DNA from: an uncultured Rhodobacter sp.
GTDB taxonomy: Bacteria > Pseudomonadota > Alphaproteobacteria > Rhodobacterales > Rhodobacteraceae
Reading direction: 5' to 3'
DNA: 13,162 nucleotides
Assembly (NCBI GenBank): GCA_937901435.1
Contig: CALGTJ010000416.1
Location: 1 to 13,162 of the forward strand
Shown: positions 8,072 through 13,162 of the stretch, piece after piece
Numbering within the stretch: the first letter of the stretch is position 1
How the letters are laid out: each line of letters begins with the position of its first letter
The notes under the pieces: generated by a model
What the model was told of the DNA's origin: nothing
What the model saw: only the letters and a program-made list of their open reading frames with translations
The model's database searches: none
Translations under genes and position numbers: made by a program

Positions 8072-8120
8072 TAATACGTTACAAGAATTGCGCAAATCCC
8101 TCAAAACCTGTTACGTATTA
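8072..8120. promoter_or_regulatory. Inverted-repeat operator between paaI and paaZ
   Basis: TAATACGTTACAAG (8072-8085) is repeated in inverted form as CCTGTTACGTATTA (8107-8120), matching at 12 of 14 positions with a 21-bp spacer. The GTTACA-type cores span 8078-8114, which is 37 bp and nearly the same as the 36-bp span upstream of paaA. The right arm includes TATTAT (8116-8121), which could serve as the paaZ -10. On the minus strand the left arm includes TATTAA, which could serve paaI. A single dimer pair here could therefore control both directions. The spacing to good -35 elements is poor, so the exact promoters remain uncertain. PaaX is the nearest regulator candidate. Confidence 0.6.
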
Positions 8121-8162
8121 TGAGCACAGCGGGCGGTGACATTGCAAGCAGGAGATTGCGGG

Positions 8163-10178
8163 ATGGGTGTACTTGAGGTTCAAAGTTTTGCGGTCGGGCG
8201 GTGGATCGCCCCGGACAGCAGCGCCCGCCAAATCTCTAGTGCCGTGACCGGAGAGGTGATTGCACAGGCCGGATCGGCGTTGGATGTGCAGGCGATGCTG
8301 GATCATGCGCGCGACGTCGGCGGGCCTGCGTTGCGGGCGATGACATTTCACGACCGCGCGCGGATGCTGAAGGCTTTGGCAAGCTATCTTGGCGCACGAA
8401 AACAGGCGCTGTATGATCTGAGCTTTGCTACGGGCGGGACGCAAAAGGATCACCTGATCGACGTCGATGGCGGGATTGGCGCGACCCTTGTTTTCGCCTC
8501 AAAGGGGCGGCGCGAGATGCCGGACGGGCATGTCTATATTGATGGCGCGGTCGAACAGTTTGGACGCAGCGGCAGCTTTGTCGGGCAGCATATTTGCGTT
8601 CCCAAACAAGGCGTTGCGATCCACATCAACGCCTTCAACTTTCCGGTCTGGGGAATGCTGGAAAAGCTGGCCCCGACTTTGCTGGCGGGGGTGCCTGCCC
8701 TTGTGAAACCAGCCACGGCCAGTTGTTATGTGACGCAAGCCGCGGTGCGAATGATGCTGGACAGCGGGCTTCTGCCTGAGGGCGCGCTGCAACTGATTTG
8801 TGGCGGAACGGGTGACCTGCTGGACCGGCTAACGGGTCAGGATGTGGTCAGCTTTACCGGCTCTGCCGCCACCGCGCTGACCCTGCACAGCACCCGTGCG
8901 ATCCTGTCGGGCTCGGTGCCTTTTATTGCCGAACAGGACAGCCTGAACGCCTCGATCCTTGGGCCGGACGCCGTGCCCGGAACGCCGGAATTCGACCTGT
9001 TCATCAAGGAAGCCGCGCGCGAGATCACCACCAAAGCGGGGCAGAAATGCACCGCGATCCGTCGCATGATCGTGCCAGACCCGCAGCCCGTGATAGAGGC
9101 GTTGTCAGAGCATCTGAGCCGCATCATCATCGGCGATCCAAGACGCGAGGATGTCACCATGGGCGCGCTGATTTCGACGGCGCAGCGACGTGATGTACTT
9201 GAAAAGGCGGGCATTATCGCCAGCGAGGCTGAATTGGTCTATGACGGGGCATTGGATGTACTGGGGGCGGATGCCGAACAGGGCGCGTTCATGTCTCCCA
9301 AGCTGTTCTTCTGTGCGGACCCCGACAGCGCGCAGCAGGTCCATGCGACAGAGGCGTTTGGTCCTGTTTCCACAATATTGCCCTACCGCGACGTCGATCA
9401 AGCGATCGCGCTGGCCAATCGTGGTGGTGGCTCGCTGGTGGCCTCGGTTTTCACACATGACGGCGATGTGGCGCGTCAGATCGCGCTTGGCAGTGCTGCG
9501 CATCACGGGCGGCTCTATTTCAACAACCGCGACTCAGCACGCGAGGCCACCGGGCATGGCGCCCCCCTGCCCCATATGGTGCATGGCGGGCCGGGACGCG
9601 CGGGGGGCAGCGAGGAACAGGGCGGTATTCGTGGCGTGATGCATTACATGCAACGCACAGCGGTTCAGGGAAGCCCCGATATTCTGACAGCGATCACAGG
9701 CACTTGGGTGCCCGGCGCGGCAGAGGTCACAGGCCCCGCGCATCCCTTTCGCCGCAGTTTCAGCGATGTCCGGATTGGCGAGACCATTCACACCGCACCG
9801 CGCGTCGTGACGCTGGAGGATATCGAACATTTTGCCCATTTCACCGGGGATACGTTTTACGGCCACATGGATGAAGTGGCCGCCGCCGCAAACCCGTTCT
9901 TTCCCGGACGCGTCGCGCATGGCTACTTGTTGCTCAGCTTTGCGGCGGGGCTGTTTGTGGACCCCGATCCGGGGCCGGTTCTGGCAAATACAGGCCTTGA
10001 TAATTTACGCTTTATGAAGCCGGTATCGCCCGGCGACAGCGTCAAGGTGCGTCTAACGGTCAAGCAAAAGACCAAGCGCAATGACGACTATGGCAAGGTG
10101 CGCTGGCATGTGAACCTGAGCAATCAGAACGATGAACAGGTCGCGCAATACGAATTACTGACGATGAACGCGATGTAG
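8163..10178 (+). CDS. paaZ: PaaZ: oxepin-CoA hydrolase / 3-oxo-5,6-dehydrosuberyl-CoA semialdehyde dehydrogenase
   Basis: This 671-residue bifunctional enzyme opens the oxepin-CoA ring and oxidises the aldehyde formed. The N-terminal aldehyde dehydrogenase domain (about 1-510) has [11 protein letters not shown] (154-164), FTGSAATA (231-238), Glu257 in AEQDSLN and the catalytic Cys296 in [10 protein letters not shown]. The C-terminal MaoC-like hydratase domain (about 530-671) has [11 protein letters not shown] (560-570) with Asp563, and [10 protein letters not shown] with His586. E. coli PaaZ is 681 residues long, with Glu256, Cys295 and Asp561 in these roles, so both halves look functional. 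The ATG at 8163 has AGGAG eight bases upstream; an in-frame start at 8136 lacks this. It is transcribed divergently from paaI. Confidence 0.97.
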   Translation: MGVLEVQSFAVGRWIAPDSSARQISSAVTGEVIAQAGSALDVQAMLDHARDVGGPALRAMTFHDRARMLKALASYLGARKQALYDLSFATGGTQKDHLIDVDGGIGATLVFASKGRREMPDGHVYIDGAVEQFGRSGSFVGQHICVPKQGVAIHINAFNFPVWGMLEKLAPTLLAGVPALVKPATASCYVTQAAVRMMLDSGLLPEGALQLICGGTGDLLDRLTGQDVVSFTGSAATALTLHSTRAILSGSVPFIAEQDSLNASILGPDAVPGTPEFDLFIKEAAREITTKAGQKCTAIRRMIVPDPQPVIEALSEHLSRIIIGDPRREDVTMGALISTAQRRDVLEKAGIIASEAELVYDGALDVLGADAEQGAFMSPKLFFCADPDSAQQVHATEAFGPVSTILPYRDVDQAIALANRGGGSLVASVFTHDGDVARQIALGSAAHHGRLYFNNRDSAREATGHGAPLPHMVHGGPGRAGGSEEQGGIRGVMHYMQRTAVQGSPDILTAITGTWVPGAAEVTGPAHPFRRSFSDVRIGETIHTAPRVVTLEDIEHFAHFTGDTFYGHMDEVAAAANPFFPGRVAHGYLLLSFAAGLFVDPDPGPVLANTGLDNLRFMKPVSPGDSVKVRLTVKQKTKRNDDYGKVRWHVNLSNQNDEQVAQYELLTMNAM

Positions 10179-10193
10179 CGCCGTCCAAGCCGG

Positions 10194-10481
10194 TTAACCG
10201 CAGGCGACATCCCCGTCGGAATAGCTGCATTCACACAATGCCGCGCAATAAGTGGCACGCTCTTCGTCGTCGTCCATGATCATCTCGTTGTCGATCTGGC
10301 AAACGCGAAAACAAGCGGCGGGTCCATCCGACACCGTCACGCGGTGCAGCATGTCCTGCCAGAGCACACCTGTCGCATCAGCAGGCTGAATGCCCTGCGC
10401 GGCCACTTGGGACAGCATCATAACGCTGAGAACAGTCCATCCAAGGGCAATACGGCGCAAGGCTTTGTAAATGAGAGGCAT
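10194..10481 (-). CDS. Small secreted cysteine-rich protein, function unknown
   Basis: I do not recognise this 95-residue protein. It begins with a typical Sec signal peptide: basic n-region (KALRR, 6-10), hydrophobic core (about 11-24) and a likely cleavage after VAA at residue 28. No lipobox cysteine is present. The mature part of about 67 residues has six cysteines (57, 61, 79, 83, 85, 94) in two clusters separated by an acidic run, MDDDEE (69-74), and ends three bases of coding after a final Cys-Gly. Such a pattern suggests a disulfide-bonded periplasmic protein, or possibly a metal-binding one. An AGGA lies ten bases before the ATG. It lies downstream of the second thioesterase gene and its stop is 15 bp from the convergent paaZ stop. 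Confidence 0.68.
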   Translation of the reverse strand: MPLIYKALRRIALGWTVLSVMMLSQVAAQGIQPADATGVLWQDMLHRVTVSDGPAACFRVCQIDNEMIMDDDEERATYCAALCECSYSDGDVACG

Positions 10482-10519
10482 AGCGGAGTTTTCCTGTTCT
10501 GGTCTATTTCTGATATCTG

Positions 10520-10537
10520 TCTGGCGAAAGCGCCAGA
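10520..10537. terminator. Perfect 7-bp hairpin between the thioesterase and small-protein genes
   Basis: TCTGGCG (10520-10526), loop AAAG, then CGCCAGA (10531-10537) form a perfect stem 39 bases upstream of the small-protein ATG and 40 bases after the thioesterase stop. No T-run follows on either strand, so it is not a canonical intrinsic terminator. It could weaken read-through, stabilise a 3' end, or act in the leader of the small gene. Confidence 0.35.
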
Positions 10538-10576
10538 GCCCTGTTTGCCCAAGCGATCTTGGTTCATGCTGTCTTA

Positions 10577-11011
10577 CTACGACTCCAGATACATAAACGT
10601 GGCCGTCGCCAGCGCGGCAGTTTTGGTCGACCCCGCCACACAGATTGTCACGCGGCACACGGCCAGCTTGCGTCCGTTGCTTTCCAGATCAACGCGGACG
10701 TCCACATCGCCACCCACCAAGGGCCGGATAAAGCGCACCGACATATCCGTGGTGGTACAGTTGCGAAACCGCCCGTTCGCCCCCGTAAGGGCCAGAACAC
10801 AGGCAGTGTCGGCCACGGCGGCAATCGCCTGTCCACAGATCACGCCGACGCCCGGCCCGCCGCGCAACTCGATCCGCTCGTTCTTGGGCAGGCGCAACCG
10901 CGCGTGGGTCGGGCCCGTTTCGACCAGTTCCAGCCCCAGTTCCGCCACCCAGGGCGCAAAGCTATGGCCGATAATGGCAACGGTCTGCGACGGGGTTAGC
11001 GGATCGGTCAT
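10577..11011 (-). CDS. PaaI-family hotdog thioesterase, divergent
   Basis: The 144-residue protein resembles the PaaI/4HBT hotdog family in length and in the central helix GQAIAAVADTACVLALTG (60-77), with Asp68 at the position of the catalytic carboxylate. The usual HGG before that helix is replaced by CGQ (59-61), so the active site may differ from that of the paaI product. TTTDMSVRFIRPLVGGDV (87-104) is the typical substrate-edge strand. The start at 11011 has AAAGG eight bases upstream; a start 30 bases earlier (11041) is less well supported. It is transcribed divergently from paaX, with about 67 bp between starts. Its likely job is hydrolysis of an acyl-CoA, perhaps an aryl-CoA of this pathway, but the substrate is not shown. 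Confidence 0.78.
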   Translation of the reverse strand: MTDPLTPSQTVAIIGHSFAPWVAELGLELVETGPTHARLRLPKNERIELRGGPGVGVICGQAIAAVADTACVLALTGANGRFRNCTTTDMSVRFIRPLVGGDVDVRVDLESNGRKLAVCRVTICVAGSTKTAALATATFMYLES

Positions 11012-11064
11012 ATTTTGGGCCTTTCGATTGCGCCCAACCAATCTGGCACCTCGCGGGCCCCGCG

Positions 11065-11072
11065 TCTATAAG
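11065..11072 (+). promoter_or_regulatory. Possible -10 element of paaX, very close to the start codon
   Basis: TCTATAAG contains TCTATA/TATAAG, a reasonable -10, but it ends only six bases before the paaX ATG at 11079. No purine-rich ribosome binding site is visible there. If this is the promoter, the paaX mRNA would start at or next to its ATG. No good -35 is visible at 17 bp, which limits confidence. Confidence 0.25.
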
Positions 11073-11078
11073 CAAGCG

Positions 11079-11894
11079 ATGGATACTCCCTCCTCCTCTG
11101 CGCCCAAGACGGCGATCCAAACCTTGGGTGCGCTGGGGGATCTGCGCGTCTGGTCGGTCATCATCACCATCTTTGGCGATGCGGTCATGCCGCGTGGCGG
11201 CAAGGTTTCGGCCACGGCTCTGGCGACGTTGACGGATCGACTGGGCATCAAACCAGAGGCGCTCCGTGTGGCCCTGTTCCGGCTGGGCAAAGACGGTTGG
11301 ATCACCCGCAGCAAACGGGGGCGCAACAGCTATTACGCCCTGACCAAACGCGGACGAGAAACCTTTTTGCCCGCAAGCCGACGCATTTACGCCAAGGCCA
11401 CCACGCTGAGCGGGCCTTGGCACATTGCCGCGCTTGGTCCGGGCACAGAGGCTGATCGCGCTGTCTGCGAGGACCGCCTGGCAGACATGGGGTATGTTCG
11501 CCTGACGCCGATGCTGTTCCTGGGTGCTGCCAACGGTCCCAAACCACCGTCCGAAGTGCTTGTGATCAGTGGAATTTTGCACCAGCTGCCCGATTGGGCG
11601 CACAACGCTCTGGCCCCGGACAGCCTGCAACAGGATTACGCCCGGCTGGAAACCGTCCTGCTTGACCTGTGCAAAGCCCCGCTTCCAAGAGACCCTGAAA
11701 CCGCCGCCGCTCTACGCGTGCTGCTGGTGCATCAATGGCGGCGGATGCTGTTGCGACACGCCGATCTGCCGGCAGAGGTTTTACCCAAAAACTGGCGCGG
11801 CGAAGCCTGTCGGGCGCTGGTGTTGGGACTATACCAAGCCCTGTCAGAAACAGCCGACCCTTGGCTGGATAATATCATTCAAACAAGGGCTTAA
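11079..11894 (+). CDS. paaX: PaaX-family transcriptional regulator of phenylacetate catabolism
   Basis: The 271-residue protein has the PaaX layout. The N-terminal winged helix covers about 20-100, with DLRVWSVIITIFGDAV (21-36), LGIKPEALRVALFRLGKDGW (55-74) and the wing RSKRGRNSYYALTKRG (77-92). A central domain begins at SGPWHIAALG (111-120), and a C-terminal helical region contains LLVHQWRRMLLRHADLP. In E. coli PaaX is a repressor released from DNA by phenylacetyl-CoA. The frame stays open far upstream (to 10344), but that part overlaps the opposite-strand genes. The ATG at 11079 begins just before recognisable PaaX sequence. It is shorter than E. coli PaaX (about 316). The GTTACA sites near paaA and paaZ are its most obvious candidate targets, though no such site is seen at its own promoter. 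Confidence 0.9.
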   Translation: MDTPSSSAPKTAIQTLGALGDLRVWSVIITIFGDAVMPRGGKVSATALATLTDRLGIKPEALRVALFRLGKDGWITRSKRGRNSYYALTKRGRETFLPASRRIYAKATTLSGPWHIAALGPGTEADRAVCEDRLADMGYVRLTPMLFLGAANGPKPPSEVLVISGILHQLPDWAHNALAPDSLQQDYARLETVLLDLCKAPLPRDPETAAALRVLLVHQWRRMLLRHADLPAEVLPKNWRGEACRALVLGLYQALSETADPWLDNIIQTRA

Positions 11895-11970
11895 CTGCGA
11901 ATCCGTCGCGTCGGCCAAGGCGTTTCGCAATCCATGATGAAAATCGAACGAATTCTTATGCCAAAATCCC

Positions 11971-11999
11971 TTGACGCCACCGCCACACTTTCGTACCAC
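11971..11999 (+). promoter_or_regulatory. Promoter of the tRNA gene
   Basis: TTGACG (11971-11976) is a near-perfect -35, followed after 17 bases by TACCAC (11994-11999) as a weak -10. The predicted transcript would start about six bases before the tRNA. A strong TTGAC box with a degenerate -10 is common in alphaproteobacteria. Confidence 0.6.
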
Positions 12000-12011
12000 G
12001 CGCTCGGTTTA

Positions 12012-12088
12012 GGCGAAGTAGCTCAGGTGGTTAGAGCAGCGGAATCATAATCCGCGTGTCGGGGGTTCAAGTCCCTCCTTCGCTACCA
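12012..12088 (+). tRNA. tRNA with CAT anticodon, probably elongator tRNA-Met
   Basis: The 77 bases fold as a full cloverleaf with encoded CCA. The acceptor is GGCGAAG/CTTCGCT, the D-arm GCTC...GAGC, the anticodon stem GCGGA/TCCGC with loop ATCATAA (anticodon CAT at 12046-12048), and the T-arm GGGGG TTCAAGT CCCTC. The variable loop has five bases, GTGTC. The acceptor has a G1-U72 wobble and the T-stem one G-U. It lacks the G-C-rich anticodon stem and unpaired position 1 of initiator tRNA, so elongator Met is most likely. A lysidine-modified tRNA-Ile2 also has CAT and cannot be excluded by eye. The gene is next to an integrase and is probably an integration target. Confidence 0.93.
12066..12088 (+). 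other. Probable integrase attachment-site core at the tRNA 3' end
   Basis: The T-loop to CCA end of the tRNA faces the start of a tyrosine-integrase gene 94 bases downstream, the classic arrangement in which an island uses the tRNA 3' end as attB. The second copy needed to prove an att site would be at the far end of the island, outside the window. The exact core length is unknown. Confidence 0.42.
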
Positions 12089-12123
12089 ATTATCTCATTG
12101 AAAGCAATGGGTTGCAAGTCTTC

Positions 12124-12152
12124 TTGCCGCACGAAAAAAACGTCTCTATAGT
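12124..12152 (+). promoter_or_regulatory. Possible integrase promoter
   Basis: TTGCCG (12124-12129) and TATAGT (12147-12152) are separated by 17 bases, with a predicted start about 20 bases before the integrase GTG. The two copies of a 10-bp direct repeat lie across the -10 and the start, a place where a repressor or the integrase itself could block transcription. Based on sequence resemblance only. Confidence 0.4.
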
Positions 12153-12169
12153 TAGACACAGTTAGACAC
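12150..12169 (+). repeat. Tandem 10-bp direct repeat upstream of the integrase gene
   Basis: AGTTAGACAC occurs twice with no gap (12150-12159 and 12160-12169). It lies between the tRNA attachment end and the integrase start. Short direct repeats in this position are often arm-type binding sites for the integrase or binding sites for an excisionase. No further copy was noticed in the window. Confidence 0.6.
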
Positions 12170-12181
12170 TGCGCCTGAAAC

Positions 12182-13111
12182 GTGGAGACGCCGTTGGATT
12201 CGGTCAACAAGAAGATTGCGGTGAAGCAGATCCGCAGTGGATTGAGCATCTACAAGGCGGGGCGATCACCTTACTGGCAGGCGCGTATTTGGGATGCACG
12301 GGCAAAAAAGTACATCGTGAGATCAACGAAGGAAACTAATCGCCTCGAGGCTGCAGAGGTTGCCGAAGAAGTTATGGCGACTTTCAAATCGAAGCAAAAC
12401 ACTAATCACGCTGCGACGAAGAACCGGTCGTTTGAGCACTACGCCCGCGTCTACTCAAAAATGAAGAAATTTGAGTCAAAGAGTGCACGCAATCAACGTT
12501 CATATTCCGACGAGCACAAGCTGCTCTATCGCGAGACGGACGGCATCGTATCTTATTTTGGCAACTATGATGTAGGTAAGATCACATCGGGCATGGTGCG
12601 CGATTACCTGCACTACCTTGATGAGCGTCGCGAAGCACCACTCGCACCTTCTACGAAGGCCAAGCACGGTATGATGATCGGTAAGGTGCTCAGCTTTGCT
12701 CTCGACGATGGAGTGATCGACATCATTCCAACAATGCCCAAGCTTCGGACTAAAGACTCGCCGCGCGTCTCGTTTACAGGCGCTGAGTATAAAAGGCTTA
12801 TTACGACTGCGCGTACGATTGCGGCTGCGGGCAACACGGAAGTTCGAGGCGTCAAAGTGAGACCAGAACACGTCGATATGTGGACGTTCATGGTACATTC
12901 TTTCCTAAGGCCGACAGAGAGGGAGTTGTTCGGCCTGCGGCATTCCGATGTTATCCGGAAGGGCAAGCCGATGAACGAAGATGACCCACTGCACCTTGAA
13001 CTCGAACTCCAAGGCAAAACAGGTTTTCGGACGACTGCAACGATGCCGCGCGCGTATCATCTCTACGATCATCTAGTGGATGACCGTGTCCACTTTGATT
13101 CTACCGACTAA
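12182..13111 (+). CDS. Tyrosine-type site-specific integrase, C-terminally truncated (likely pseudogene)
   Basis: The 309-residue frame has an N-terminal arm-binding-like region (SPYWQARIWDARAKKYIV, 29-46), a core-binding helical domain (about 82-180) and the first part of the catalytic domain. Arg243 in SFLRPTERELFGLRHSDV (240-257) is the first catalytic arginine, and Lys279 in LQGKTGFRT is the beta-hairpin lysine. The HxxR, second histidine/tryptophan and tyrosine nucleophile should follow within about 100 residues but are missing; the frame stops at TAA. The start is the GTG at 12182, the first after an in-frame TGA, though a TTG at 12194 with GGAG six bases upstream is as good. GC is lower than in the paa genes, as expected for acquired DNA. 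The intact enzyme would have mediated integration at the tRNA. Confidence 0.82.
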   Translation: METPLDSVNKKIAVKQIRSGLSIYKAGRSPYWQARIWDARAKKYIVRSTKETNRLEAAEVAEEVMATFKSKQNTNHAATKNRSFEHYARVYSKMKKFESKSARNQRSYSDEHKLLYRETDGIVSYFGNYDVGKITSGMVRDYLHYLDERREAPLAPSTKAKHGMMIGKVLSFALDDGVIDIIPTMPKLRTKDSPRVSFTGAEYKRLITTARTIAAAGNTEVRGVKVRPEHVDMWTFMVHSFLRPTERELFGLRHSDVIRKGKPMNEDDPLHLELELQGKTGFRTTATMPRAYHLYDHLVDDRVHFDSTD

Positions 13112-13162
13112 GAGGTGGTCGCGGAATTTCGGACCAGTTGTTAAGGTGGATCGCATGATGAG
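13112..13162 (+). mobile_element. Possible left end of an insertion sequence
   Basis: Directly after the premature integrase stop comes TGGTCGCGGAATTTCGGACCA (13116-13136), with 5-bp inverted ends TGGTC/GACCA. Then follow AAGGTGGA (13143-13150), four bases and ATGATGAG at 13155-13162. The ribosome binding site and ATG start a frame that leaves the window. An insertion-sequence end followed by its transposase would explain the cut integrase. With 51 bases I cannot name a family, and an ordinary downstream gene is equally possible. Confidence 0.3.

Noticed and set aside
10344..11078. Long in-frame extension of paaX
   Set aside because: It runs antisense through the second thioesterase and part of the small secreted gene; PaaX similarity begins only after 11079.
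11896..11929. TGCGAA...TTCGCA stem after paaX as a terminator
   Set aside because: The 6-bp stem has a 22-base loop and no T-run.
12096..12134. Small hairpins (CATTG...CAATG and GCAAG...CTTGC) as tRNA terminator
   Set aside because: The stems are only 5 bp and are followed by an A-run, not a T-run, on the plus strand; too weak to annotate.
1..13162. CRISPR array, toxin-antitoxin or anti-phage system
   Set aside because: No regularly spaced repeats and no recognisable nuclease, toxin or defence genes were found; the right-hand island is visible only as an integrase fragment.

Overview
The window is high-GC DNA from an alphaproteobacterium, most likely a Roseobacter-group member of the Rhodobacteraceae. 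I infer this from the close resemblance of the taurine aminotransferase and the paa genes to that group, from two copies of a hairpin-rich intergenic repeat of a type I recall from that order, and from the tRNA. No taxon was confirmed by a search.

Layout. (1) Bases 1-2223, minus strand: a taurine module. tpa (taurine--pyruvate aminotransferase) is followed 2 bp later by a GNAT acetyltransferase gene. A dispersed hairpin repeat comes next, then the first 27 codons of a MocR/TauR-like regulator that runs off the left edge. (2) Bases 2598-6177, plus strand: paaABCDE, encoding phenylacetyl-CoA 1,2-epoxidase, its maturation protein and its reductase, in one tightly packed operon. (3) A second copy of the hairpin repeat lies between paaE and the convergent paaK. 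(4) Bases 6297-8032, minus strand: paaK (phenylacetate-CoA ligase) and paaI (thioesterase), overlapping by 4 bp. (5) Bases 8163-10178, plus strand: paaZ, divergent from paaI, with both catalytic halves apparently intact. (6) Bases 10194-11011, minus strand: a small secreted cysteine-rich protein of unknown function and a second hotdog thioesterase. (7) Bases 11079-11894, plus strand: a paaX-type regulator, divergent from that thioesterase. (8) Bases 12012-12088: a tRNA with a CAT anticodon. It is followed by a tyrosine-integrase gene that lacks its C-terminal catalytic residues and by what may be the edge of an insertion sequence, so the right end looks like the border of an integrated island.

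How it works together. PaaK makes phenylacetyl-CoA and PaaABCE epoxidises it, with PaaD needed for maturation. The epoxide isomerase PaaG is not in the window. PaaZ hydrolyses oxepin-CoA and oxidises the resulting semialdehyde, and PaaI releases CoA from dead-end or toxic intermediates. PaaX probably senses phenylacetyl-CoA. The beta-oxidation part (paaF, G, H, J) is not present here.

The most useful new observation is a shared operator candidate. Upstream of paaA and between paaI and paaZ there are two inverted GTTACA-type half-sites, spanning 36 and 37 bp, which would tie the separate paa units into one regulon. Second is the pair of long hairpin repeats placed in the same orientation at the 3' ends of the two operons. 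I found no CRISPR array, no rRNA and no defence system. Apart from the unknown small protein and the regulatory motif, the gene content is a familiar catabolic cluster.
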